NCBI RefSeq assembly: GCF_013778325.1
Contig: NZ_JACEIB010000001.1
Coordinates: 62,001-126,000 of the forward strand
Length of the DNA stretch: 64,000 bases
Origin: Sphingomonas chungangi
Lineage (GTDB): Bacteria; Pseudomonadota; Alphaproteobacteria; Sphingomonadales; Sphingomonadaceae
Direction: 5' to 3'
Shown: in pieces, positions 10,858-19,647 of the stretch
How the letters are laid out: the number at the start of each line of letters is the position of its first letter
Numbering within the stretch: position 1 is the stretch's first letter
Notes under the pieces: generated by a model
What the model saw: only the letters and a program-made list of their open reading frames with translations
The model's database searches: none
Told to the model about the DNA's origin: nothing
Translations under genes and position numbers: made by a program

Positions 10858-12405
10858 TTATGCGGCTTGCGGAGCGTCCTCACCCGGTTTCAGGCTGAAT
10901 AGCATCCGATCCTCGGCACCGAAGCCGCGATACCAGATCACCGCGCCATAAGCGGCGAGGATCGCGGCGACGCCGATCGCCAATTCCACCCACTCGGGCG
11001 TCCAGGTGAAGGCCACGCCCACCACCGTTCCCGCCGCGACCGCCGGCAGCAGCGCCCAGCGCCAGCCCGAGACCGGATGGCCGAGCAGCTTTGCAAGCAG
11101 GTTCGATTTCGCGATCGACGCCGCGCCTAGCATGATCATCAGCGCGATCGCGGGGCCGGCGGCCGCGATGGCGTCGTCCCTGGGATCGGGGCGCGGATCG
11201 ATCCATCCCCAGTCGACCAGCGGCGGCAGCGCGTGGCGGAACAGGTGGACGAGGATCACCGACAGGATCGTCTGCCCGACGATCATCGCCACCGAGATGG
11301 CGAGGTTCCGCTTGGCGGCGATGTAGATCAGCGCCGCCTCGCTCACCACGGCGGTCGCCGCGATCGCCTCGGCCGCCAGTAAGACCGCAAGCGCGCCGGT
11401 GCCGCCGACGAACTTCGGGCCGACCAGCCCCATCACCGCCTCGCCGGGGATGCCCAGCGCCAGCGCGATGCCGACCTGCGCGGCGATGATCCAGAAGCCG
11501 ACCTGCCGCACCTGCTTGGCCACCGCCGCCTTGTTGTCCTCGGCGAGATTCTGGGTGATCACCGGCCCGAGGATCGGATCGAAGCTGGTCTTGAGCTTCT
11601 GCGGCAGGCTCGCGACCTGCTGCGCGACATAATAGATGCCGACGATCGCCGGCGAGAAGAACAGGCCGAGCAAGGCGATGTCGAGCCGCCGCGAACCCCA
11701 TTCGATCGCGTCGGCACCCGCCAGCGGCAGGTTCTTCTTCATCATCTTGAGGATCTGCGACGGTTCGGGCGACCAACCGCGCGGCGGGCCGTATTCGCGC
11801 AGCAGCGGCCAGATCGAGGCGGCGAGCGCGGCGATGGCCGAGATGGCGTAGGAAAGGATCAGGCCGTCGCGCAGCGAGTAGAAAGCGAAGCCGAAGGCGG
11901 CGATGCTGATCGCCCACGGCTCGATCAGCGAGCGCGCCGTGACGGTCGCGCCGATATTGCCGCGATAGGCGAGGCCGGCGAGCGCGATGTCCGATCCCGT
12001 CCAGGCGAAGACGGTGAGCGGCAGCAGCCAGTCGAACCCGTTCACTTCGGAGTTCGGAAAGAGCAGGATCGGCCACATCATCAGCACGCCCGACGCGACG
12101 ACCGAGACGATGAAGCCGACGAGGATTCCGTCCCACACCACATGGACGTGCGGCCGCTCGGTGGTGGAAAGCTGCTGCGCGAGGCCGCGCTTCAGCCCGA
12201 GCGTGGCGAGCTGCGCGGCGAACTCGACGATGATCGTGGCATAGGCGAAGCGCCCCAGCACCGCTGCGCCATACCAGCGCCCGGCGATGAACAGGAAGGG
12301 CAGGCGCGCGGCCAGCCGCAGCAGGAAACCGAGGAAGTTGGTCCGTCCCCCCTTGGCGAGCGCTGCGATGTCTCCGGGGCCGTCCTGATCCTTGCGCGCG
12401 CTCAA
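10858..12405 (-). CDS. Polysaccharide/lipid-linked oligosaccharide flippase (Wzx/MATE-MVF superfamily)
   Basis: This 515-residue inner-membrane protein has about 12-14 predicted hydrophobic helices from residue 25 on (for example [19 protein letters not shown], then [21 protein letters not shown]) and resembles the O-antigen/exopolysaccharide flippases (RfbX/Wzx class). A repeat-unit flipping role is inferred; no polymerase or transferase gene lies beside it. The start is a TTG at 12405 that overlaps the upstream stop (TTGA) and has GAAAGG about 9 bases before it; no ATG occurs before residue 100. It is the last gene of the polA string. Confidence 0.8.
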   Translation of the reverse strand: MSARKDQDGPGDIAALAKGGRTNFLGFLLRLAARLPFLFIAGRWYGAAVLGRFAYATIIVEFAAQLATLGLKRGLAQQLSTTERPHVHVVWDGILVGFIVSVVASGVLMMWPILLFPNSEVNGFDWLLPLTVFAWTGSDIALAGLAYRGNIGATVTARSLIEPWAISIAAFGFAFYSLRDGLILSYAISAIAALAASIWPLLREYGPPRGWSPEPSQILKMMKKNLPLAGADAIEWGSRRLDIALLGLFFSPAIVGIYYVAQQVASLPQKLKTSFDPILGPVITQNLAEDNKAAVAKQVRQVGFWIIAAQVGIALALGIPGEAVMGLVGPKFVGGTGALAVLLAAEAIAATAVVSEAALIYIAAKRNLAISVAMIVGQTILSVILVHLFRHALPPLVDWGWIDPRPDPRDDAIAAAGPAIALMIMLGAASIAKSNLLAKLLGHPVSGWRWALLPAVAAGTVVGVAFTWTPEWVELAIGVAAILAAYGAVIWYRGFGAEDRMLFSLKPGEDAPQAA

Positions 12406-12872
12406 CGCGATACCTTTCGGGCGCTCAGGCAGCGGATACCTTTTTTGTCCGGCTCACCGAAGAGCGCCGAGGCGTTCCAGTCTTCGACGGCATCCTGATC
12501 CAGGCAGCTATGATGGATCTCGGTCCATTCGGCGCTGGCGAGATGAGGGTCGTTGAAGGAATCGGATAGGCCGTGCATCCGCGTGCGCACCAGAATCGTG
12601 CCGGCCCATGCCGGTCGGCCGCTCGCCATCGTGATGTAGACTGCATGCGGCGGTTCCGCGCGCGGCTTGCCGCTGAGCTGGCGGACGGAAGACAGCTTCA
12701 CGCGCATGACGCCGCCGACGGTGATCGCGTTGGCGGGCGCCAACCCGGCCTCGTCGAGACCCATGACATATTCGGTGCGGCCTGTGGTCTTGGCGAGAAA
12801 GACGCCTCCTTCGTCCATCGGCGGGTTCGAAAGCGAACCTGCCGCCTGCACCGCAAGTAAAAGTGGAAACAT
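12402..12872 (-). CDS. Hypothetical secreted protein between polA and the flippase gene
   Basis: The 156-residue product begins with a short signal peptide (MFPLLLAVQAAGS) and has no domain that I recognise. Two cysteines (in HHSCLDQD and IRCLSARK, in the C-terminal part) could form a disulfide in the periplasm. The ATG at 12872 shares one base with the polA stop (TGATG), and the stop overlaps the flippase start, so the three genes are probably translated in a coupled way. It has no evident link to DNA repair; the arrangement may simply be compact. Confidence 0.65.
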   Translation of the reverse strand: MFPLLLAVQAAGSLSNPPMDEGGVFLAKTTGRTEYVMGLDEAGLAPANAITVGGVMRVKLSSVRQLSGKPRAEPPHAVYITMASGRPAWAGTILVRTRMHGLSDSFNDPHLASAEWTEIHHSCLDQDAVEDWNASALFGEPDKKGIRCLSARKVSR

Positions 12873-15691
12873 CAATGCGCGGCGCCCCAGCTCGGGCCGG
12901 TGCCGATCTCGATGCCGAGCGGCACGGAGAGGTGGACGATCGGCTCGGCGGCGTGGGCCATGACGCGCTCGATCACCGGCTTGGCGGTCTCGATGTCGCC
13001 TTCCGGCAGCTCGAACACCAGTTCGTCGTGGACCTGAAGGAGCATCTTGACGTTCGGCAGGCCTGCCTCGGCCAGCGCCGGCCCCATGCGGATCATCGCG
13101 CGCTTGATGATGTCGGCGCTGGTGCCCTGGATCGGCGCGTTGATCGCGGCGCGTTCCGCCCCTTGCCGGATATGCTGGATCGAGTTGGTGATCTGCGGGA
13201 ACCAGGTCTTGCGGCCGAACAGGGTCTCGGTGAAGCCCTTCGAGCGCGCGTGCTCGGTCGTCTCGTTGATATAGGCGCTGATGCCGGGGAAGCGCTCGAA
13301 ATAGCGGCTGATCATCGCCTGCGCCTCGTCGGCGCTGATCTCGAGCCGCCCCGCGAGGCCCCAGCGCGAGATGCCGTAGAGGATCGCGAAGTTGATCGTC
13401 TTGGCGCGGCCGCGCGTGTCGCGGTTGACCTCGCCGAACAGCTCCATCGCCGTGCGCGCGTGGACGTCCTCTCCGGCCGCGAAGGCCTCCTTGAGCGCCG
13501 GCACGTCGGCCATGTGGGCGGCGAGGCGCAGCTCGATCTGGCTGTAGTCGGCGGCGAGGATGACGTGGCCCGGCTCGGCGACGAAGGCGTCGCGGATCTG
13601 GCGGCCGGTCTCGGTGCGGATCGGGATGTTCTGGAGGTTCGGATCGGTCGACGAGAGCCGCCCGGTCTGCGCGCCGGTCAGCGAATAACTGGTGTGGACG
13701 CGGCCCGTCACCGGATTGATCTGCGCCTGCAGCGCCTCGGTGTAGGTGGACTTGAGCTTAGCGACCTGCCGCCAGTCGAGCACCAGCCGGCAGATGGCGT
13801 TGCCCTCGGCGGCCAGCTTCTCCAGCACCGTCACGTCGGTGGAGTAGGCGCCGGACTTGCCCTTCTTGCCGCCCTTCAGGCCCTTCTCGTCGAACAGCAC
13901 GACGCCCAGTTGCTGCGGCGATCCGATGGTGAAGGGGTGGCCGGCCTCGGCGTAGATCTCTTCCTCCAGCCGCGCCATCTCTTGCGTGAACTGGCTGGAG
14001 AGCTGCGCGAGCTTGTGGCGATCGACCTTGATGCCGGCGCGCTCCATCCCCGCCACCACCGGGATCAGCGGGCGATCGACCCGCTCATAGACCCGCGTCG
14101 CCGCCTCGTGCGCGAGGCGCGGTTTCAGGCGGGTCCACAAGCGGAAGGTGACGTCGGCATCCTCGGCCGCGTAGGCGGTGGCGCGATCGAGCGTCACATG
14201 GGCGAAGCTGATCTGCTTCTTGCCGGTGCCGGTGACGTCCTTGAAGCTGGTGCAGGTGTGCGCGAGGTGGGTGCTCGCCGCGACGTCCATGCCGTGCCCG
14301 CCGAGCATCTTGCCGCTGTCGAGATCGAAGGAGATCACCATCGTGTCGTCATAGGGCGCGACGATCAGGCCATGCCGCGCCAGCACGTTGATGTCGTATT
14401 TGATGTTGTGCCCGATCTTGAGCACCGCCGGATCGCTCAGCACCGGCAGCAATCTGTCCACCACGACGCTGAGCGGCAGCTGCGGCGGCTTCTCGCCGAA
14501 CATGTCGTCGCTGGAGACGTGGCCGACGGGAATATAGGCGGCGCGGCCCGGCGCGGTGGCGAGGCTGATGCCGACGAGTCCCGAGGCGACGCTGTCGAGC
14601 GCGTCGGTCTCGGTGTCGATCGCCAGCAGGCCGCCCGCATAGGCCTCGGCGATGATCGCATCGAGCGCCGCTTCGTCGGTGATCGTCGCGTAGGCGGTGC
14701 AGTCGATCGGCGGCAGCTCGGGCAGCGCCGGCATGCCCGTGCGCGCTTCGACTTCGGCGGCGGGGGCGGTCGCGTCGGTCACCGGTGTCGCGTGGAGATC
14801 GACCGGGCGCGGCATCGGTCGCTCGCCGGTCAGCCGCGAGAGCAGGGTCTTGAAGCCCTGATCCTCGAGGAACTCGCGCAGCGGCTCCGGCGGGATGCCG
14901 TCCAGCTTCAGCGAATCGAGATCCTGCGGCAGCGGCATGTCGCAATGGAGCGCGACCAGCTTGCGCGAGAGGCGCGCCATCTCGACATTGTTCTCGAGAT
15001 TCTCGCGCATCTTGGACGGTTTCATCGACGGGATCGCCGCCAGCACGCCTTCCAGATCGCCATGCTCGGTGATCAGCTTGGAGGCGGTCTTGGGGCCGAT
15101 GCCCGGCACGCCCGGCACGTTGTCGACGCTGTCGCCCATCAGCGCCAGTACGTCGCCCAGCCGCTCCGGCCCGACGCCGAACTTGTCGACGACATACTGC
15201 ACCGATCGCCGCTCGTTCTTCATGGTGTCGAGCATGTCGACCTGGCCGGGGATGATCAGCTGCGCCAGATCCTTGTCGGATGAGACGATGGTGACGTTCC
15301 ATCCCGCCTCGACCGCGCGGCAGGTATAGGTGGCGATGATGTCGTCCGCCTCGAACCCCTCTTCCTCGATGCAGGGCAGCGAGAAGGCGCGCGTCGCATC
15401 GCGGATCAGCGGGAATTGCGGGACCAGATCCTCGGGGGGAGGGGGCCGATGCGCCTTGTACTGGTCGTACATGTCGTTGCGGAAGGTGTGGCTGCCCTTG
15501 TCGAGCACCACGGCGAGATGGCTCGGACCGTCCGCCTTGTGGAGCGCGTCGGCCAGCTTCCACAGCATCGCGGTATAGCCGTACACCGCGCCGACATTCA
15601 GCCCATGGCGGTTGGTGAGCGGCGGCAGCTGATGATAGGCGCGGAAGATGTAACCCGAGCCGTCGACGAGATAGAGATGATTGGACGCCAT
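12872..15691 (-). CDS. polA: DNA polymerase I
   Basis: The 939-residue repair and Okazaki-fragment polymerase has three domains. The 5'-3' nuclease occupies about 1-290 (YLVDGSGYIFRAYH, DKDLAQL, GVPGIGPKTASKLI). The 3'-5' exonuclease occupies about 330-520 and keeps the catalytic acids (AIDTETDALDS, YAAEDADVTFRLW), so proofreading looks intact. The polymerase domain shows motif A DYSQIELRLAAH, motif B RGRAKTINFAILYGIS and motif C QVHDELVFE. The length is typical for alphaproteobacteria. The gene heads a three-gene minus-strand string. Confidence 0.97.
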   Translation of the reverse strand: MASNHLYLVDGSGYIFRAYHQLPPLTNRHGLNVGAVYGYTAMLWKLADALHKADGPSHLAVVLDKGSHTFRNDMYDQYKAHRPPPPEDLVPQFPLIRDATRAFSLPCIEEEGFEADDIIATYTCRAVEAGWNVTIVSSDKDLAQLIIPGQVDMLDTMKNERRSVQYVVDKFGVGPERLGDVLALMGDSVDNVPGVPGIGPKTASKLITEHGDLEGVLAAIPSMKPSKMRENLENNVEMARLSRKLVALHCDMPLPQDLDSLKLDGIPPEPLREFLEDQGFKTLLSRLTGERPMPRPVDLHATPVTDATAPAAEVEARTGMPALPELPPIDCTAYATITDEAALDAIIAEAYAGGLLAIDTETDALDSVASGLVGISLATAPGRAAYIPVGHVSSDDMFGEKPPQLPLSVVVDRLLPVLSDPAVLKIGHNIKYDINVLARHGLIVAPYDDTMVISFDLDSGKMLGGHGMDVAASTHLAHTCTSFKDVTGTGKKQISFAHVTLDRATAYAAEDADVTFRLWTRLKPRLAHEAATRVYERVDRPLIPVVAGMERAGIKVDRHKLAQLSSQFTQEMARLEEEIYAEAGHPFTIGSPQQLGVVLFDEKGLKGGKKGKSGAYSTDVTVLEKLAAEGNAICRLVLDWRQVAKLKSTYTEALQAQINPVTGRVHTSYSLTGAQTGRLSSTDPNLQNIPIRTETGRQIRDAFVAEPGHVILAADYSQIELRLAAHMADVPALKEAFAAGEDVHARTAMELFGEVNRDTRGRAKTINFAILYGISRWGLAGRLEISADEAQAMISRYFERFPGISAYINETTEHARSKGFTETLFGRKTWFPQITNSIQHIRQGAERAAINAPIQGTSADIIKRAMIRMGPALAEAGLPNVKMLLQVHDELVFELPEGDIETAKPVIERVMAHAAEPIVHLSVPLGIEIGTGPSWGAAH

Positions 15692-15791
15692 GACCCCTCC
15701 CGCTTAGCAAGCGCCGCTTCTCATGGCGACAGGGCTTGCGCTTGGGGGGCAAGCTGTGGCGAAACGGCCATGGCGGGGAAGTGAAGGGAAG

Positions 15792-15869
15792 ATGTCCATG
15801 CGCGTCATGTCCGGATTTGCCCGCGTGCTCGGTGCGGGAGCCGCCATGGCCGGCGCGGTGGCGAAATAA
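15792..15869 (+). CDS. Possible 25-residue small protein or leader peptide
   Basis: An ATG at 15792 directly behind GAAGGGAAG opens a 25-codon frame (MSMRVMSGFARVLGAGAAMA then GAVAK) ending in TAA 13 bases before the ATG of the next gene. The peptide is amphipathic, Gly/Ala-rich and basic at both ends. It could be a leader peptide, a small membrane protein, or chance in a GC-rich genome. Only the ribosome-binding site and the tight spacing to the next gene support it. Confidence 0.28.
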   Translation: MSMRVMSGFARVLGAGAAMAGAVAK

Positions 15870-15882
15870 CGCCTTGGCCCGG

Positions 15883-16557
15883 ATGATCCTATCTGCTCTG
15901 CTGTTCGGGCTGGCCATGCTGGCGGCGCAGCCCGCGCCAGCTGGCCTGTTCGGCAAGCAGGCGGTCAGCGTCGCCGACATCCATGGCGAGCCGCGCCCGA
16001 TGACCGTCACCGCGCCCAACGGCCGGACGAGGGCGATCGCGCGCTTTTCGGATTATACCGCCGCCGATTCGGCAGACGGGCATCTCTCGGTATTCCTCGG
16101 CGGGGACGATCACGATTTCCCCGGCGGCCCCAATGGCGAATTGCTCTGGGCGCCCGATTCGAACGCGATCGCCGTCACGTCGGACAATGGCGGGATCGAC
16201 GGCCAGTACGAGGTCTCGATCATGACGCGACCCGACAAGGGCCGGCACTGGCGCGAGACCGACATTACCGATCGAGTCGCCAAATTGTTCAAGCCGCGCA
16301 TGGATTGCGAGGAGGACGAGGATCCCAATGTCGGCGCGATCGGCTGGACGAGCGGGCAGCGGCTGATCGTCGCCGCGCAGGTGCCGCGCCGGTCGAGCTG
16401 CGCGGATCGCGGCAGCTTCGCGGCGTTCATCGTCGATGCCGATTCGGGCGACGTGCTGATGGAGATCGACCTGCACACGTTCTCGCGCCGTTACGCGAAG
16501 ATGCTGGGCACGGTGCTGACGGCCGGGCCGGTGGGAGTGCGCAAGCACCGGCGCTAG
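15883..16557 (+). CDS. Hypothetical secreted protein
   Basis: The 224-residue protein has a clear signal peptide (MILSALLFGLAMLAAQPAPA) and a soluble body with no domain that I recognise. The central part (FLGGDDHDFPGGPNGELLWAPDSNAI) has the look of a beta-propeller-like or WD-type blade seen in TolB-like proteins, but one such segment does not prove it. Two cysteines (MDCEE and SSCAD) may pair. The ATG at 15883 is preferred because it begins the signal peptide. It is convergent with nadB, with only 6 bases between the stops. Confidence 0.62.
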   Translation: MILSALLFGLAMLAAQPAPAGLFGKQAVSVADIHGEPRPMTVTAPNGRTRAIARFSDYTAADSADGHLSVFLGGDDHDFPGGPNGELLWAPDSNAIAVTSDNGGIDGQYEVSIMTRPDKGRHWRETDITDRVAKLFKPRMDCEEDEDPNVGAIGWTSGQRLIVAAQVPRRSSCADRGSFAAFIVDADSGDVLMEIDLHTFSRRYAKMLGTVLTAGPVGVRKHRR

Positions 16558-16563
16558 AGCGCG

Positions 16564-18159
16564 TCAGGGAACGAGAATCGTATCCTTTGCCTCCGGCAAC
16601 ATCCCCGGATGATCCAGCGTGTAGTGCAGGCCCCGGCTCTCCTTGCGGGCCAGCGCGCACCGTACGATGAGGTCCGCCACCTCGACGAGGTTGCGCAGCT
16701 CGATCAGATCGGCCGTGACGCGGAACTCGCCGTAATAATCCTCCACCTCGCGGCGGAGCAGCTTGATGCGGTGCTGCGCGCGCTCCAGCCGCTTGGTGGT
16801 GCGCACGATGCCGACATAGTCCCACATGAAGCGGCGGATCTCGCGCCAATTGTGCTGGACGATCACTTCTTCGTCCGAATCGGTGACGCGGCTCTCGTCC
16901 CAAGGGCGGATCGGCGGGGGTGCCGGCATCTCGTCGAAATGACGGGTGATGTGCCCGGCGGCGGCCTCGCCGAACACGAAGCATTCGAGCAGCGAGTTGG
17001 AGGCGAGGCGGTTGGCGCCGTGCAGGCCCGATTGCGTGCACTCGCCCGCCGCATAGAGGCCGGGCAGGTCGGTGCGGCCCTTCAGGTCCACGATGATGCC
17101 GCCGCAGGTGTAGTGCTGTGCCGGCACCACGGGGATCGGATCGGTGGTGATGTCGATGCCGAGCGTCAGCAGCTTTGAATAGATGGTCGGGAAATGCTGC
17201 TTCACGAACTCCGGCGGCTGGTGGCTGATGTCGAGGTGGACGTAGTCCAAACCGAGCCGCTTGATCTCATGGTCGATCGCGCGCGCCACGATGTCGCGCG
17301 GCGCCAGCTCCTCGCGGGGATCGAAATCCGGCATGAAGCGGTGCCCCGCGCCCGGCACACCCGGCGGCAGCTTGAGCCGCCCGCCCTCGCCGCGCATCGC
17401 CTCGGTGATCAGGAAATTCTTGACCTCGAGGTTCCACAGGCAGGTCGGGTGGAACTGCATCATCTCCATGTTGGAGACGCGCGCACCCGCCCGCCACGCC
17501 ATGGCGATGCCGTCCCCGGTCGCGCCGCGCGGGGCGGTGGAATAGAGATAGGTGCGCCCCGCGCCGCCGGTGGCGAGGATCGTCGCCTTGGCCGTGAACA
17601 GCTCGACCTGGCCGTTGCGCCGGTTGAGCGCATAGACGCCCCATACGTGGCCGTTGCCGAGATAGCGCTCGCCATGGCGCGAGGTGGCGAGGTCGATCAC
17701 CGCCATGTCGGGGATCAGGGTGATGTTGGGGTGCGCGACCGCGGCTTTCTCCAGCGCGACCTGTACGGCGTGGCCGGTGGCGTCGTCGACATGGGCGATG
17801 CGGCGGTGGCTGTGCCCGCCTTCGCGGGTGAGGTGGAGGGCATTGCCTTCCTGGTTGAACGGCACGCCGAGCTGCACCAGCCGCTCGATCGCGGCCGGCG
17901 CGCCCTCGATCACGAATTCCACGGTGGCGCGGTCGTTGAGGCCGGCGCCGGCGATCATCGTGTCCTCTATATGATTCTCGAAGCTGTCGCCTTCCTCCAG
18001 CACGGCGGCGATGCCACCCTGCGCCCAGTTGGTCGATCCTTCCGAAAGCCCGCCCTTGGCGAGCACCGCCACCTGGAAGCGTTCGGCGAGACTCAGCGCG
18101 GCGGTCAGCCCCGCCGCGCCCGATCCGACGATGACGACGTCGAACGGCCTCGTCGCCAT
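16564..18159 (-). CDS. nadB: L-aspartate oxidase
   Basis: The 531-residue FAD enzyme oxidises L-aspartate to iminoaspartate, the first step of de novo NAD synthesis. The Rossmann FAD loop is VIVGSGAAGLTAALSLA near the N-terminus; STNWAQGGIAAVL, HTREGGHS-like residues, YTCGGI and HGANRLASNSLLECFVFG are family signatures shared with SdhA/FrdA, while the short length favours NadB over SdhA. The ATG at 18159 lies one base after the stop of the ABC ATPase gene, so the two are probably co-transcribed. nadA and nadC are not in this window. Confidence 0.93.
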   Translation of the reverse strand: MATRPFDVVIVGSGAAGLTAALSLAERFQVAVLAKGGLSEGSTNWAQGGIAAVLEEGDSFENHIEDTMIAGAGLNDRATVEFVIEGAPAAIERLVQLGVPFNQEGNALHLTREGGHSHRRIAHVDDATGHAVQVALEKAAVAHPNITLIPDMAVIDLATSRHGERYLGNGHVWGVYALNRRNGQVELFTAKATILATGGAGRTYLYSTAPRGATGDGIAMAWRAGARVSNMEMMQFHPTCLWNLEVKNFLITEAMRGEGGRLKLPPGVPGAGHRFMPDFDPREELAPRDIVARAIDHEIKRLGLDYVHLDISHQPPEFVKQHFPTIYSKLLTLGIDITTDPIPVVPAQHYTCGGIIVDLKGRTDLPGLYAAGECTQSGLHGANRLASNSLLECFVFGEAAAGHITRHFDEMPAPPPIRPWDESRVTDSDEEVIVQHNWREIRRFMWDYVGIVRTTKRLERAQHRIKLLRREVEDYYGEFRVTADLIELRNLVEVADLIVRCALARKESRGLHYTLDHPGMLPEAKDTILVP

Positions 18160-18160
18160 C

Positions 18161-19087
18161 TCAGGCGGCGGCCTTGTCGGAGGTGAGACTGAGGAACACG
18201 TCTTCCAGATCGGCCTCGCGGGTGGAGACATCGACCACGCTGTAGCCCGCGCCGTTCAATGCGGTCAGCACCTCGCCGGCATTCACCTTGCCCTTGTGGT
18301 ACGTGATCGCGATCACCCGGTCGCCCTTGAGCTCGGCCTTCTCGAAGATGGGGGAATCGGGGGCGGTCGCGATGTCGCGATCGAGCGTCACCTCGACCAC
18401 CTTTTCCTGCGCCTTGGAAAGCAGCTGCGGCGTCGGTTCGTTGGCGATCAGGCGACCGTGGTTGATGATCGCGATGCGATCGCACAGCTCCTGCGCCTCC
18501 TCCAGATAGTGCGTCGTCAGCACCACCGTCGTGCCGCGCTCGTTGAGCTCGCGCACATAGGCCCAGAGCTGCTGGCGCAGCTCGATGTCGACGCCGGCGG
18601 TCGGCTCGTCGAGCACCAGCACCGGCGGATTGTGGACCAGCGCCTTGGCAACCAGCAGCCGCCGCTTCATGCCGCCCGACAGCGTGCGGGCATAGGCATC
18701 GGCCTTGTCCTCGAGGTGGACGGCGCGCAGCAGCTCCATCGTCCGGCGCTCGGGCTTCGGGATACCGTAGAGGCCGGCATAGATTTCCAGCGTCTCGCGG
18801 GGGCTGAAGAAGGGATCGAACAGGATCTCCTGCGGCACGATGCCGATCGAGCGCTTGGCGTTGCGCGGGTGCTCGTCGATGTCGAAGCCCCAGATCTCGG
18901 CGTTGCCGCCGGTCTTGTTGACGAGGCCGGCGAGGATGTTGATCAGCGTCGACTTGCCCGCGCCGTTCGGCCCCAGCAGCCCGAATATCTGGCCCCGCGG
19001 CACGTCGAAGCTGACGCCGTGGAGCGCGATCTTGCCGCCGGCATAGGTCTTCCGGAGATTGTCGATGCGGATGGCGGCTTCGGTCAT
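18161..19087 (-). CDS. ABC transporter ATP-binding protein (ABC-2/DrrA type), permease not adjacent
   Basis: The 308-residue ATPase has Walker A GPNGAGKS (about 39-46), signature TLSGGMKRRLLVAK, Walker B VLVLDEPTAG and H-loop TTHYLEEA, plus a C-terminal extension of about 90 residues as in DrrA/CcmA-like exporters. The family pairs with an ABC-2 permease for drug, polysaccharide or lipid export. No permease gene lies on either side: nadB follows and small plus-strand genes diverge, so the partner must be elsewhere. Confidence 0.9.
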   Translation of the reverse strand: MTEAAIRIDNLRKTYAGGKIALHGVSFDVPRGQIFGLLGPNGAGKSTLINILAGLVNKTGGNAEIWGFDIDEHPRNAKRSIGIVPQEILFDPFFSPRETLEIYAGLYGIPKPERRTMELLRAVHLEDKADAYARTLSGGMKRRLLVAKALVHNPPVLVLDEPTAGVDIELRQQLWAYVRELNERGTTVVLTTHYLEEAQELCDRIAIINHGRLIANEPTPQLLSKAQEKVVEVTLDRDIATAPDSPIFEKAELKGDRVIAITYHKGKVNAGEVLTALNGAGYSVVDVSTREADLEDVFLSLTSDKAAA

Positions 19088-19224
19088 GTCCGCGCAGATA
19101 GTCCGTACGGCGCCGTGCCGCTAGGGGCGCATTCGTTTGCTGCGGCACCGGCCGGCTCCAAGACCGAGGTCGTTAACCCTTCCCCTTCACGAGTCGTTAG
19201 GCATTTGCGGCGATCATTACGGTC

Positions 19225-19368
19225 ATGACCCAGGCCGCCCTCCCCAGCTTCGCCCGTCGCTCGCGCTTCGCGTTTGCCGCCGCCGTGCTGCTCGCGCTGC
19301 TCGTCACCGTGGTCGAGGTGCCGCATGCGACACCGGTCGCGGCCAAGGCGTCCGCGCTCATCGCCTGA
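19225..19368 (+). CDS. Small single-pass membrane or secreted protein
   Basis: A 47-residue frame starts with a basic head (MTQAALPSFARRSRF), continues with a hydrophobic helix (AFAAAVLLALLVTVVEV) and ends with a short Ala-rich tail. It could be an inner-membrane peptide or carry a cleaved signal. No family is recognised. It lies between the divergent ABC ATPase gene and the CHCC zinc-finger gene, with 24 bases to the latter. Confidence 0.45.
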   Translation: MTQAALPSFARRSRFAFAAAVLLALLVTVVEVPHATPVAAKASALIA

Positions 19369-19392
19369 TTGATCCGGGGCAGGCCGCTTGCT

Positions 19393-19608
19393 ATGCGGCG
19401 GATCGTGAGCAACCAACCGCCCGAAACCATCCGCGTCACCGCCTCGCGCGTCATCTGCGACGGCGCGAGCGACATTCCCACCGGCGCCGCGCTCGGCCAT
19501 CCGCGCGTGTTCCTTGAGATCGACGAGTCGGGCTTCGTCGAATGCGGCTATTGTGATCGCCGCTTCGTGCTGGCCGGCGGCCCGGCGGATCGTTCGGAAG
19601 CCGCCTGA
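19393..19608 (+). CDS. CHCC zinc-finger protein (NDUFS6-like)
   Basis: This 71-residue protein has the zf-CHCC arrangement: C22, H36 in GHPRVF, and C51-x2-C54 in ECGYCDRRFVL. In mitochondria the homologous fold is complex I subunit NDUFS6; the bacterial single-domain proteins probably associate with complex I as well, which is inference. The ATG at 19393 is preferred over a TTG 8 codons upstream. It precedes tldD by 39 bases. Confidence 0.85.
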   Translation: MRRIVSNQPPETIRVTASRVICDGASDIPTGAALGHPRVFLEIDESGFVECGYCDRRFVLAGGPADRSEAA

Positions 19609-19647
19609 TCCTTTGACGTGCGTGTGCCCGCGCCTATATCGGCGGGC

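Noticed and set aside
12863-15283. An 806-codon open frame on the plus strand opposite polA
   Set aside because: It is antisense to polA, rich in Arg/His/Gly as expected for a frame opposite a GC-rich gene, and has no domain or ribosome binding site.
18105-19148. A 347-codon minus-strand frame overlapping the ABC ATPase
   Set aside because: It is an out-of-frame shadow of the ATPase gene and loses all motifs.
19141-19224. GTTAACC and GTTAGG half sites as a CtrA operator
   Set aside because: The spacing does not give TTAA-N7-TTAA; only half sites are present.
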